A stretch of 64,000 nt of DNA from Galaxea fascicularis. Lineage: Eukaryota; Cnidaria; Anthozoa; Scleractinia; Euphylliidae. The notes below the pieces were generated by a model. The model saw only the letters and a list, made by a program, of their open reading frames with translations, was not told the DNA's origin and did no database searches. The position numbers and the translations under genes were made by a program. Position 1 is the first letter of the stretch, and each line of letters opens with the position of its first letter. Of the stretch, positions 20,001 through 35,000 are shown one piece after another. The DNA is taken from contig OX419337.1 of NCBI GenBank assembly GCA_948470475.1, forward strand, positions 23,361,291-23,425,290. The letters are read 5' to 3'.

Positions 20001-23000
20001 TGTTTGTACCCCCAAAACTTAGAGAAAGTTCGTTTCACATTAGACATTGAAACAAAATCCTGCAAAATGTTCTTTCAGCTACTCCACGTCAACTTCCGTC
20101 TCGACATCATCGCTATCAACCTCAACAAGTGTTTCAACACCGACAACTACTAGTGTGACTACATCTTCGTCAAGGTACTTAAGCATCTTGCTATTGATTT
20201 AACGAAAGTTTGCAAAACAGGTTTCAATAAAAGTTTTCTTTTCATGCAGATACTAGCATGTTAAAAAGGCTCTTTGCAGTGTAATTAAAATGTAGCCAAT
20301 CTTGCTGTTTCAATGCCTGAAAAACGAACATGCTTCATCCGTGTTTCTCCGGCTTAGACCGTTAGCATAGAACAAAGTAAGCCTTCTGCAAGGGTAGTAA
20401 AGCCACTCCTTGAAAAGTAATTTGAAACAAAAATACATGTTTACAGATGTTTTTCTCAAAAACGCCAATGCTTCTGGCGTTAATTATAAAGGCTTCACTA
20501 GATACGAATATTGTCCAAGAATAACACATCCCTTATTTTTCAGTGCGTCCACATCAAGCTCGATTTCAACGTCGTCAATATCGACGTCATCAAGTATCTC
20601 AACTTCGTCTAGGTAATCAATGAAGAGGTCTATACCTTCTACTTTCTCCGTTTACCGTACATTTACAAAGAACAGCAAAATTACAAGTTTACGCTATCGA
20701 AAAGGAGACGTCAGTACGGATATACATGTGTCAATAGCCTGTCGCCATATGACATGTGACATTGTCACTCAATATAATAATGCGTCACCTATTTTTCAGT
20801 GTGTCCACGTCTAGCTCAGCATCAACGTCGTCGTCCGTGTCTACGTCATCAAGTATTTCCACTTCGTCGAGGTAAAGAGAAACTCGTTAAGGCCCTAGCA
20901 AACGCCTTCAACATTTGCTTCAACATCCTTTCGATTTTGTTGAATGGCAATGTTGAAAGCGTTTGCCACCCCCTTTCCACCTTGTTGAAACGATGTTGAA
21001 TCGATGTTGAAAGAGTTAAAAAGCCTTTAAACTTTGCTTCAACATGCGTTCAACATTTCTTTTGTTGTCTGGAATCTTCGGAATGTTGAAACCCAGTTGA
21101 AGTCGTTTGCCCCCGCTCTTTCAACATTGTTCAGCAAGCGCATGCGCAATGAAGAACACGTAACTATGGTCACCACTCCCTAAGTTTTGTTAAATGAAAG
21201 GTACTGTTAAAACCGTTTGCTCATCCCACCCTTCAACATCATTCAACAACCTTCAGCAGCGTTCAAATAAATCGAATGGATGTTGAAGCAAATGTTGAAG
21301 CCGTTTGCTAGGGCCTTTTTACATTTAAATCTTCTATGTACAGGAATTCTTTGAATTGTCTTATGTAAAGCGAAACCATATGCTAACCTATTCATCCGAG
21401 TAAAAATCAATAATATATGCTTTGAATTTCAGCTACTCAACATACTCAACATCCAGCTCGGTATCGACGTCGTCATATCCGACTTCATCAAGTGCGTCAA
21501 CACCCTCAACGTCATCAAGTCTTTCCACTTCGTCAAGGTAAACATAAAATTCGTTTATATCTTGCAGCTTTTTTTTAAGGAATTCTTAGAAATCTCGCAA
21601 GTAATCTAACGTATTTGTAGCAAAACCAAATTTTTCACCATTCACACGAGCACAATCCAATCATGTCTGCTTTGAATTTCAGCTACTCAACATACTCCAC
21701 ATCTAGCTCTGTGTCCACGTCGTCATATTCGACTTCATCGAGTGTCTCAACGCCCACATCGACTACTCTGACAACATCAAGCACCTCAAGGTACCACACA
21801 AACCTACTGATCTGTTCATAGTCCTTAATCACGAAAGCATAGAATACAAACTCAAGCTATGACCGTTTGTGTTTCTCTAACAAGTCAGGGCAAACGGTAG
21901 ACTGATAGCACGGTCAATCCAATTCTATCACTCAGTGTCAAATTTATAGCCCAACATATACCACGATTACGTAAATTCCATTAAAGAGAGAAAGCCACTT
22001 TGCTTGCACTTAAAACTCATTACCACCATCTGCAAGGATCTTCCCGTCTTAGTCGTTACAGCAATCCCACTACATTTTGCTCAGACAATCTCAATTGAAG
22101 ATGATGCACTTTAACGACTATAACTGTTTTACACAAAGTAAAGCCAAAACTAATACTGATAATCAAGAGAATTGCTATAAAAGCTAAACACAGTGAGCCA
22201 TCGCGTAATTTAATAATACTCTTACACAAGAAACTCGAATGTCCTTAAAATTTCAGTGTGTCCACGTCCAGTTCGGTGTCGACGTCATCATCACTATCGA
22301 CGTCCTCGAGTGTGTCAACCTCGTCCAGGTAATTGGCAACTATTTCCTTTATACTGAAGCACTTACAAAACTGTCCAACCTTTATCACTACCACAAAACG
22401 CAGGGCTCTTTTCCTTTGTCAAGTCGTTCTTTGTGTGAACAACTGAATATAACGTTTCCCAAGCGCTACTATGAATGTAAAACAAAATCCTGTTTTTAAC
22501 GCCTCGTATATATGTATTTTCATTTTTTCACACAACAAAAGATGGTATTTATGCCAGTTTCCCCAGCTTAACTTCGGCGTCCCTTTATAACAATCGCCAA
22601 AATAAGCAACATGGAAAATTTTATAAACAAACTTAAAACTATGTCTTAATTTTCCTACCTATATAACGATTTCCTTTAGCCTTTAGGCATAACACGCTAT
22701 GTTTGTACCCCCAAAACTTAGAGAAAGTTCGTTTCACATTAGACATTGAAACAAAATCCTGCAAAATGTTCTTTCAGCTACTCCACGTCAACTTCCGTCT
22801 CGACATCATCGCTATCAACCTCAACAAGTGTTTCAACACCGACAACTACTAGTGTGACTACATCTTCGTCAAGGTACTTAAGCATCTTGCTATTGATTTA
22901 ACGAAAGTTTGCAAAACAGGTTTCAATAAAAGTTTTCTTTTCATGCAGATACTAGCATGTTAAAAAGGCTCTTTGCAGTGTAATTAAAATGTAGCCAATC

Positions 23001-26000
23001 TTGCTGTTTCAATGCCTGAAAAACGAACATGCTTCATCCGTGTTTCTCCGGCTTAGACCGTTAGCATAGAACAAAGTAAGCCTTCTGCAAGGGTAGTAAA
23101 GCCACTCCTTGAAAAGTAATTTGAAACAAAAATACATGTTTACAGATGTTTTTCTCAAAAACGCCAATGCTTCTGGCGTTAATTATAAAGGCTTCACTAG
23201 ATACGAATATTGTCCAAGAATAACACATCCCTTATTTTTCAGTGCGTCCACATCAAGCTCGATTTCAACGTCGTCAATATCGACGTCATCAAGTATCTCA
23301 ACTTCGTCTAGGTAATCAATGAAGAGGTCTATACCTTCTACTTTCTCCGTTTACCGTACATTTACAAAGAACAGCAAAATTACAAGTTTACGCTATCGAA
23401 AAGGAGACGTCAGTACGGATATACATGTGTCAATAGCCTGTCGCCATATGACATGTGACATTGTCACTCAATATAATAATGCGTCACCTATTTTTCAGTG
23501 TGTCCACGTCTAGCTCAGCATCAACGTCGTCGTCCGTGTCTACGTCATCAAGTATTTCCACTTCGTCGAGGTAAAGAGAAACTCGTTAAGGCCCTAGCAA
23601 ACGCCTTCAACATTTGCTTCAACATCCTTTCGATTTTGTTGAATGGCAATGTTGAAAGCGTTTGCCACCCCCTTTCCACCTTGTTGAAACGATGTTGAAT
23701 CGATGTTGAAAGAGTTAAAAAGCCTTTAAACTTTGCTTCAACATGCGTTCAACATTTCTTTTGTTGTCTGGAATCTTCGGAATGTTGAAACCCAGTTGAA
23801 GTCGTTTGCCCCCGCTCTTTCAACATTGTTCAGCAAGCGCATGCGCAATGAAGAACACGTAACTATGGTCACCACTCCCTAAGTTTTGTTAAATGAAAGG
23901 TACTGTTAAAACCGTTTGCTCATCCCACCCTTCAACATCATTCAACAACCTTCAGCAGCGTTCAAATAAATCGAATGGATGTTGAAGCAAATGTTGAAGC
24001 CGTTTGCTAGGGCCTTTTTACATTTAAATCTTCTATGTACAGGAATTCTTTGAATTGTCTTATGTAAAGCGAAACCATATGCTAACCTATTCATCCGAGT
24101 AAAAATCAATAATATATGCTTTGAATTTCAGCTACTCAACATACTCAACATCCAGCTCGGTATCGACGTCGTCATATCCGACTTCATCAAGTGCGTCAAC
24201 ACCCTCAACGTCATCAAGTCTTTCCACTTCGTCAAGGTAAACATAAAATTCGTTTATATCTTGCAGCTTTTTTTTAAGGAATTCTTAGAAATCTCGCAAG
24301 TAATCTAACGTATTTGTAGCAAAACCAAATTTTTCACCATTCACACGAGCACAATCCAATCATGTCTGCTTTGAATTTCAGCTACTCAACATACTCCACA
24401 TCTAGCTCTGTGTCCACGTCGTCATATTCGACTTCATCGAGTGTCTCAACGCCCACATCGACTACTCTGACAACATCAAGCACCTCAAGGTACCACACAA
24501 ACCTACTGATCTGTTCATAGTCCTTAATCACGAAAGCATAGAATACAAACTCAAGCTATGACCGTTTGTGTTTCTCTAACAAGTCAGGGCAAACGGTAGA
24601 CTGATAGCACGGTCAATCCAATTCTATCACTCAGTGTCAAATTTATAGCCCAACATATACCACGATTACGTAAATTCCATTAAAGAGAGAAAGCCACTTT
24701 GCTTGCACTTAAAACTCATTACCACCATCTGCAAGGATCTTCCCGTCTTAGTCGTTACAGCAATCCCACTACATTTTGCTCAGACAATCTCAATTGAAGA
24801 TGATGCACTTTAACGACTATAACTGTTTTACACAAAGTAAAGCCAAAACTAATACTGATAATCAAGAGAATTGCTATAAAAGCTAAACACAGTGAGCCAT
24901 CGCGTAATTTAATAATACTCTTACACAAGAAACTCGAATGTCCTTAAAATTTCAGTGTGTCCACGTCCAGTTCGGTGTCGACGTCATCATCACTATCGAC
25001 GTCCTCGAGTGTGTCAACCTCGTCCAGGTAATTGGCAACTATTTCCTTTATACTGAAGCACTTACAAAACTGTCCAACCTTTATCACTACCACAAAACGC
25101 AGGGCTCTTTTCCTTTGTCAAGTCGTTCTTTGTGTGAACAACTGAATATAACGTTTCCCAAGCGCTACTATGAATGTAAAACAAAATCCTGTTTTTAACG
25201 CCTCGTATATATGTATTTTCATTTTTTCACACAACAAAAGATGGTATTTATGCCAGTTTCCCCAGCTTAACTTCGGCGTCCCTTTATAACAATCGCCAAA
25301 ATAAGCAACATGGAAAATTTTATAAACAAACTTAAAACTATGTCTTAATTTTCCTACCTATATAACGATTTCCTTTAGCCTTTAGGCATAACACGCTATG
25401 TTTGTACCCCCAAAACTTAGAGAAAGTTCGTTTCACATTAGACATTGAAACAAAATCCTGCAAAATGTTCTTTCAGCTACTCCACGTCAACTTCCGTCTC
25501 GACATCATCGCTATCAACCTCAACAAGTGTTTCAACACCGACAACTACTAGTGTGACTACATCTTCGTCAAGGTACTTAAGCATCTTGCTATTGATTTAA
25601 CGAAAGTTTGCAAAACAGGTTTCAATAAAAGTTTTCTTTTCATGCAGATACTAGCATGTTAAAAAGGCTCTTTGCAGTGTAATTAAAATGTAGCCAATCT
25701 TGCTGTTTCAATGCCTGAAAAACGAACATGCTTCATCCGTGTTTCTCCGGCTTAGACCGTTAGCATAGAACAAAGTAAGCCTTCTGCAAGGGTAGTAAAG
25801 CCACTCCTTGAAAAGTAATTTGAAACAAAAATACATGTTTACAGATGTTTTTCTCAAAAACGCCAATGCTTCTGGCGTTAATTATAAAGGCTTCACTAGA
25901 TACGAATATTGTCCAAGAATAACACATCCCTTATTTTTCAGTGCGTCCACATCAAGCTCGATTTCAACGTCGTCAATATCGACGTCATCAAGTATCTCAA

Positions 26001-29000
26001 CTTCGTCTAGGTAATCAATGAAGAGGTCTATACCTTCTACTTTCTCCGTTTACCGTACATTTACAAAGAACAGCAAAATTACAAGTTTACGCTATCGAAA
26101 AGGAGACGTCAGTACGGATATACATGTGTCAATAGCCTGTCGCCATATGACATGTGACATTGTCACTCAATATAATAATGCGTCACCTATTTTTCAGTGT
26201 GTCCACGTCTAGCTCAGCATCAACGTCGTCGTCCGTGTCTACGTCATCAAGTATTTCCACTTCGTCGAGGTAAAGAGAAACTCGTTAAGGCCCTAGCAAA
26301 CGCCTTCAACATTTGCTTCAACATCCTTTCGATTTTGTTGAATGGCAATGTTGAAAGCGTTTGCCACCCCCTTTCCACCTTGTTGAAACGATGTTGAATC
26401 GATGTTGAAAGAGTTAAAAAGCCTTTAAACTTTGCTTCAACATGCGTTCAACATTTCTTTTGTTGTCTGGAATCTTCGGAATGTTGAAACCCAGTTGAAG
26501 TCGTTTGCCCCCGCTCTTTCAACATTGTTCAGCAAGCGCATGCGCAATGAAGAACACGTAACTATGGTCACCACTCCCTAAGTTTTGTTAAATGAAAGGT
26601 ACTGTTAAAACCGTTTGCTCATCCCACCCTTCAACATCATTCAACAACCTTCAGCAGCGTTCAAATAAATCGAATGGATGTTGAAGCAAATGTTGAAGCC
26701 GTTTGCTAGGGCCTTTTTACATTTAAATCTTCTATGTACAGGAATTCTTTGAATTGTCTTATGTAAAGCGAAACCATATGCTAACCTATTCATCCGAGTA
26801 AAAATCAATAATATATGCTTTGAATTTCAGCTACTCAACATACTCAACATCCAGCTCGGTATCGACGTCGTCATATCCGACTTCATCAAGTGCGTCAACA
26901 CCCTCAACGTCATCAAGTCTTTCCACTTCGTCAAGGTAAACATAAAATTCGTTTATATCTTGCAGCTTTTTTTTAAGGAATTCTTAGAAATCTCGCAAGT
27001 AATCTAACGTATTTGTAGCAAAACCAAATTTTTCACCATTCACACGAGCACAATCCAATCATGTCTGCTTTGAATTTCAGCTACTCAACATACTCCACAT
27101 CTAGCTCTGTGTCCACGTCGTCATATTCGACTTCATCGAGTGTCTCAACGCCCACATCGACTACTCTGACAACATCAAGCACCTCAAGGTACCACACAAA
27201 CCTACTGATCTGTTCATAGTCCTTAATCACGAAAGCATAGAATACAAACTCAAGCTATGACCGTTTGTGTTTCTCTAACAAGTCAGGGCAAACGGTAGAC
27301 TGATAGCACGGTCAATCCAATTCTATCACTCAGTGTCAAATTTATAGCCCAACATATACCACGATTACGTAAATTCCATTAAAGAGAGAAAGCCACTTTG
27401 CTTGCACTTAAAATTCATTACCACCATCTGCAAGGATCTTCCCGTCTTAGTCGTTACAGCAATCCCACTACATTTTGCTCAGACAATCTCAATTGAAGAT
27501 GATGCACTTTAACGACTATAACTGTTTTACACAAAGTAAAGCCAAAACTAATACTGATAATCAAGAGAATTGCTATAAAAGCTAAACACAGTGAGCCATC
27601 GCGTAATTTAATAATACTCTTACACAAGAAACTCGAATGTCCTTAAAATTTCAGTGTGTCCACGTCCAGTTCGGTGTCGACGTCATCATCACTATCGACG
27701 TCCTCGAGTGTGTCAACCTCGTCCAGGTAATTGGCAACTATTTCCTTTATACTGAAGCACTTACAAAACTGTCCAACCTTTATCACTACCACAAAACGCA
27801 GGGCTCTTTTCCTTTGTCAAGTCGTTCTTTGTGTGAACAACTGAATATAACGTTTCCCAAGCGCTACTATGAATGTAAAACAAAATCCTGTTTTTAACGC
27901 CTCGTATATATGTATTTTCATTTTTTCACACAACAAAAGATGGTATTTATGCCAGTTTCCCCAGCTTAACTTCGGCGTCCCTTTATAACAATCGCCAAAA
28001 TAAGCAACATGGAAAATTTTATAAACAAACTTAAAACTATGTCTTAATTTTCCTACCTATATAACGATTTCCTTTAGCCTTTAGGCATAACACGCTATGT
28101 TTGTACCCCCAAAACTTAGAGAAAGTTCGTTTCACATTAGACATTGAAACAAAATCCTGCAAAATGTTCTTTCAGCTACTCCACGTCAACTTCCGTCTCG
28201 ACATCATCGCTATCAACCTCAACAAGTGTTTCAACACCGACAACTACTAGTGTGACTACATCTTCGTCAAGGTACTTAAGCATCTTGCTATTGATTTAAC
28301 GAAAGTTTGCAAAACAGGTTTCAATAAAAGTTTTCTTTTCATGCAGATACTAGCATGTTAAAAAGGCTCTTTGCAGTGTAATTAAAATGTAGCCAATCTT
28401 GCTGTTTCAATGCCTGAAAAACGAACATGCTTCATCCGTGTTTCTCCGGCTTAGACCGTTAGCATAGAACAAAGTAAGCCTTCTGCAAGGGTAGTAAAGC
28501 CACTCCTTGAAAAGTAATTTGAAACAAAAATACATGTTTACAGATGTTTTTCTCAAAAACGCCAATGCTTCTGGCGTTAATTATAAAGGCTTCACTAGAT
28601 ACGAATATTGTCCAAGAATAACACATCCCTTATTTTTCAGTGCGTCCACATCAAGCTCGATTTCAACGTCGTCAATATCGACGTCATCAAGTATCTCAAC
28701 TTCGTCTAGGTAATCAATGAAGAGGTCTATACCTTCTACTTTCTCCGTTTACCGTACATTTACAAAGAACAGCAAAATTACAAGTTTACGCTATCGAAAA
28801 GGAGACGTCAGTACGGATATACATGTGTCAATAGCCTGTCGCCATATGACATGTGACATTGTCACTCAATATAATAATGCGTCACCTATTTTTCAGTGTG
28901 TCCACGTCTAGCTCAGCATCAACGTCGTCGTCCGTGTCTACGTCATCAAGTATTTCCACTTCGTCGAGGTAAAGAGAAACTCGTTAAGGCCCTAGCAAAC

Positions 29001-32000
29001 GCCTTCAACATTTGCTTCAACATCCTTTCGATTTTGTTGAATGGCAATGTTGAAAGCGTTTGCCACCCCCTTTCCACCTTGTTGAAACGATGTTGAATCG
29101 ATGTTGAAAGAGTTAAAAAGCCTTTAAACTTTGCTTCAACATGCGTTCAACATTTCTTTTGTTGTCTGGAATCTTCGGAATGTTGAAACCCAGTTGAAGT
29201 CGTTTGCCCCCGCTCTTTCAACATTGTTCAGCAAGCGCATGCGCAATGAAGAACACGTAACTATGGTCACCACTCCCTAAGTTTTGTTAAATGAAAGGTA
29301 CTGTTAAAACCGTTTGCTCATCCCACCCTTCAACATCATTCAACAACCTTCAGCAGCGTTCAAATAAATCGAATGGATGTTGAAGCAAATGTTGAAGCCG
29401 TTTGCTAGGGCCTTTTTACATTTAAATCTTCTATGTACAGGAATTCTTTGAATTGTCTTATGTAAAGCGAAACCATATGCTAACCTATTCATCCGAGTAA
29501 AAATCAATAATATATGCTTTGAATTTCAGCTACTCAACATACTCAACATCCAGCTCGGTATCGACGTCGTCATATCCGACTTCATCAAGTGCGTCAACAC
29601 CCTCAACGTCATCAAGTCTTTCCACTTCGTCAAGGTAAACATAAAATTCGTTTATATCTTGCAGCTTTTTTTTAAGGAATTCTTAGAAATCTCGCAAGTA
29701 ATCTAACGTATTTGTAGCAAAACCAAATTTTTCACCATTCACACGAGCACAATCCAATCATGTCTGCTTTGAATTTCAGCTACTCAACATACTCCACATC
29801 TAGCTCTGTGTCCACGTCGTCATATTCGACTTCATCGAGTGTCTCAACGCCCACATCGACTACTCTGACAACATCAAGCACCTCAAGGTACCACACAAAC
29901 CTACTGATCTGTTCATAGTCCTTAATCACGAAAGCATAGAATACAAACTCAAGCTATGACCGTTTGTGTTTCTCTAACAAGTCAGGGCAAACGGTAGACT
30001 GATAGCACGGTCAATCCAATTCTATCACTCAGTGTCAAATTTATAGCCCAACATATACCACGATTACGTAAATTCCATTAAAGAGAGAAAGCCACTTTGC
30101 TTGCACTTAAAACTCATTACCACCATCTGCAAGGATCTTCCCGTCTTAGTCGTTACAGCAATCCCACTACATTTTGCTCAGACAATCTCAATTGAAGATG
30201 ATGCACTTTAACGACTATAACTGTTTTACACAAAGTAAAGCCAAAACTAATACTGATAATCAAGAGAATTGCTATAAAAGCTAAACACAGTGAGCCATCG
30301 CGTAATTTAATAATACTCTTACACAAGAAACTCGAATGTCCTTAAAATTTCAGTGTGTCCACGTCCAGTTCGGTGTCGACGTCATCATCACTATCGACGT
30401 CCTCGAGTGTGTCAACCTCGTCCAGGTAATTGGCAACTATTTCCTTTATACTGAAGCACTTACAAAACTGTCCAACCTTTATCACTACCACAAAACGCAG
30501 GGCTCTTTTCCTTTGTCAAGTCGTTCTTTGTGTGAACAACTGAATATAACGTTTCCCAAGCGCTACTATGAATGTAAAACAAAATCCTGTTTTTAACGCC
30601 TCGTATATATGTATTTTCATTTTTTCACACAACAAAAGATGGTATTTATGCCAGTTTCCCCAGCTTAACTTCGGCGTCCCTTTATAACAATCGCCAAAAT
30701 AAGCAACATGGAAAATTTTATAAACAAACTTAAAACTATGTCTTAATTTTCCTACCTATATAACGATTTCCTTTAGCCTTTAGGCATAACACGCTATGTT
30801 TGTACCCCCAAAACTTAGAGAAAGTTCGTTTCACATTAGACATTGAAACAAAATCCTGCAAAATGTTCTTTCAGCTACTCCACGTCAACTTCCGTCTCGA
30901 CATCATCGCTATCAACCTCAACAAGTGTTTCAACACCGACAACTACTAGTGTGACTACATCTTCGTCAAGGTACTTAAGCATCTTGCTATTGATTTAACG
31001 AAAGTTTGCAAAACAGGTTTCAATAAAAGTTTTCTTTTCATGCAGATACTAGCATGTTAAAAAGGCTCTTTGCAGTGTAATTAAAATGTAGCCAATCTTG
31101 CTGTTTCAATGCCTGAAAAACGAACATGCTTCATCCGTGTTTCTCCGGCTTAGACCGTTAGCATAGAACAAAGTAAGCCTTCTGCAAGGGTAGTAAAGCC
31201 ACTCCTTGAAAAGTAATTTGAAACAAAAATACATGTTTACAGATGTTTTTCTCAAAAACGCCAATGCTTCTGGCGTTAATTATAAAGGCTTCACTAGATA
31301 CGAATATTGTCCAAGAATAACACATCCCTTATTTTTCAGTGCGTCCACATCAAGCTCGATTTCAACGTCGTCAATATCGACGTCATCAAGTATCTCAACT
31401 TCGTCTAGGTAATCAATGAAGAGGTCTATACCTTCTACTTTCTCCGTTTACCGTACATTTACAAAGAACAGCAAAATTACAAGTTTACGCTATCGAAAAG
31501 GAGACGTCAGTACGGATATACATGTGTCAATAGCCTGTCGCCATATGACATGTGACATTGTCACTCAATATAATAATGCGTCACCTATTTTTCAGTGTGT
31601 CCACGTCTAGCTCAGCATCAACGTCGTCGTCCGTGTCTACGTCATCAAGTATTTCCACTTCGTCGAGGTAAAGAGAAACTCGTTAAGGCCCTAGCAAACG
31701 CCTTCAACATTTGCTTCAACATCCTTTCGATTTTGTTGAATGGCAATGTTGAAAGCGTTTGCCACCCCCTTTCCACCTTGTTGAAACGATGTTGAATCGA
31801 TGTTGAAAGAGTTAAAAAGCCTTTAAACTTTGCTTCAACATGCGTTCAACATTTCTTTTGTTGTCTGGAATCTTCGGAATGTTGAAACCCAGTTGAAGTC
31901 GTTTGCCCCCGCTCTTTCAACATTGTTCAGCAAGCGCATGCGCAATGAAGAACACGTAACTATGGTCACCACTCCCTAAGTTTTGTTAAATGAAAGGTAC

Positions 32001-35000
32001 TGTTAAAACCGTTTGCTCATCCCACCCTTCAACATCATTCAACAACCTTCAGCAGCGTTCAAATAAATCGAATGGATGTTGAAGCAAATGTTGAAGCCGT
32101 TTGCTAGGGCCTTTTTACATTTAAATCTTCTATGTACAGGAATTCTTTGAATTGTCTTATGTAAAGCGAAACCATATGCTAACCTATTCATCCGAGTAAA
32201 AATCAATAATATATGCTTTGAATTTCAGCTACTCAACATACTCAACATCCAGCTCGGTATCGACGTCGTCATATCCGACTTCATCAAGTGCGTCAACACC
32301 CTCAACGTCATCAAGTCTTTCCACTTCGTCAAGGTAAACATAAAATTCGTTTATATCTTGCAGCTTTTTTTTAAGGAATTCTTAGAAATCTCGCAAGTAA
32401 TCTAACGTATTTGTAGCAAAACCAAATTTTTCACCATTCACACGAGCACAATCCAATCATGTCTGCTTTGAATTTCAGCTACTCAACATACTCCACATCT
32501 AGCTCTGTGTCCACGTCGTCATATTCGACTTCATCGAGTGTCTCAACGCCCACATCGACTACTCTGACAACATCAAGCACCTCAAGGTACCACACAAACC
32601 TACTGATCTGTTCATAGTCCTTAATCACGAAAGCATAGAATACAAACTCAAGCTATGACCGTTTGTGTTTCTCTAACAAGTCAGGGCAAACGGTAGACTG
32701 ATAGCACGGTCAATCCAATTCTATCACTCAGTGTCAAATTTATAGCCCAACATATACCACGATTACGTAAATTCCATTAAAGAGAGAAAGCCACTTTGCT
32801 TGCACTTAAAACTCATTACCACCATCTGCAAGGATCTTCCCGTCTTAGTCGTTACAGCAATCCCACTACATTTTGCTCAGACAATCTCAATTGAAGATGA
32901 TGCACTTTAACGACTATAACTGTTTTACACAAAGTAAAGCCAAAACTAATACTGATAATCAAGAGAATTGCTATAAAAGCTAAACACAGTGAGCCATCGC
33001 GTAATTTAATAATACTCTTACACAAGAAACTCGAATGTCCTTAAAATTTCAGTGTGTCCACGTCCAGTTCGGTGTCGACGTCATCATCACTATCGACGTC
33101 CTCGAGTGTGTCAACCTCGTCCAGGTAATTGGCAACTATTTCCTTTATACTGAAGCACTTACAAAACTGTCCAACCTTTATCACTACCACAAAACGCAGG
33201 GCTCTTTTCCTTTGTCAAGTCGTTCTTTGTGTGAACAACTGAATATAACGTTTCCCAAGCGCTACTATGAATGTAAAACAAAATCCTGTTTTTAACGCCT
33301 CGTATATATGTATTTTCATTTTTTCACACAACAAAAGATGGTATTTATGCCAGTTTCCCCAGCTTAACTTCGGCGTCCCTTTATAACAATCGCCAAAATA
33401 AGCAACATGGAAAATTTTATAAACAAACTTAAAACTATGTCTTAATTTTCCTACCTATATAACGATTTCCTTTAGCCTTTAGGCATAACACGCTATGTTT
33501 GTACCCCCAAAACTTAGAGAAAGTTCGTTTCACATTAGACATTGAAACAAAATCCTGCAAAATGTTCTTTCAGCTACTCCACGTCAACTTCCGTCTCGAC
33601 ATCATCGCTATCAACCTCAACAAGTGTTTCAACACCGACAACTACTAGTGTGACTACATCTTCGTCAAGGTACTTAAGCATCTTGCTATTGATTTAACGA
33701 AAGTTTGCAAAACAGGTTTCAATAAAAGTTTTCTTTTCATGCAGATACTAGCATGTTAAAAAGGCTCTTTGCAGTGTAATTAAAATGTAGCCAATCTTGC
33801 TGTTTCAATGCCTGAAAAACGAACATGCTTCATCCGTGTTTCTCCGGCTTAGACCGTTAGCATAGAACAAAGTAAGCCTTCTGCAAGGGTAGTAAAGCCA
33901 CTCCTTGAAAAGTAATTTGAAACAAAAATACATGTTTACAGATGTTTTTCTCAAAAACGCCAATGCTTCTGGCGTTAATTATAAAGGCTTCACTAGATAC
34001 GAATATTGTCCAAGAATAACACATCCCTTATTTTTCAGTGCGTCCACATCAAGCTCGATTTCAACGTCGTCAATATCGACGTCATCAAGTATCTCAACTT
34101 CGTCTAGGTAATCAATGAAGAGGTCTATACCTTCTACTTTCTCCGTTTACCGTACATTTACAAAGAACAGCAAAATTACAAGTTTACGCTATCGAAAAGG
34201 AGACGTCAGTACGGATATACATGTGTCAATAGCCTGTCGCCATATGACATGTGACATTGTCACTCAATATAATAATGCGTCACCTATTTTTCAGTGTGTC
34301 CACGTCTAGCTCAGCATCAACGTCGTCGTCCGTGTCTACGTCATCAAGTATTTCCACTTCGTCGAGGTAAAGAGAAACTCGTTAAGGCCCTAGCAAACGC
34401 CTTCAACATTTGCTTCAACATCCTTTCGATTTTGTTGAATGGCAATGTTGAAAGCGTTTGCCACCCCCTTTCCACCTTGTTGAAACGATGTTGAATCGAT
34501 GTTGAAAGAGTTAAAAAGCCTTTAAACTTTGCTTCAACATGCGTTCAACATTTCTTTTGTTGTCTGGAATCTTCGGAATGTTGAAACCCAGTTGAAGTCG
34601 TTTGCCCCCGCTCTTTCAACATTGTTCAGCAAGCGCATGCGCAATGAAGAACACGTAACTATGGTCACCACTCCCTAAGTTTTGTTAAATGAAAGGTACT
34701 GTTAAAACCGTTTGCTCATCCCACCCTTCAACATCATTCAACAACCTTCAGCAGCGTTCAAATAAATCGAATGGATGTTGAAGCAAATGTTGAAGCCGTT
34801 TGCTAGGGCCTTTTTACATTTAAATCTTCTATGTACAGGAATTCTTTGAATTGTCTTATGTAAAGCGAAACCATATGCTAACCTATTCATCCGAGTAAAA
34901 ATCAATAATATATGCTTTGAATTTCAGCTACTCAACATACTCAACATCCAGCTCGGTATCGACGTCGTCATATCCGACTTCATCAAGTGCGTCAACACCC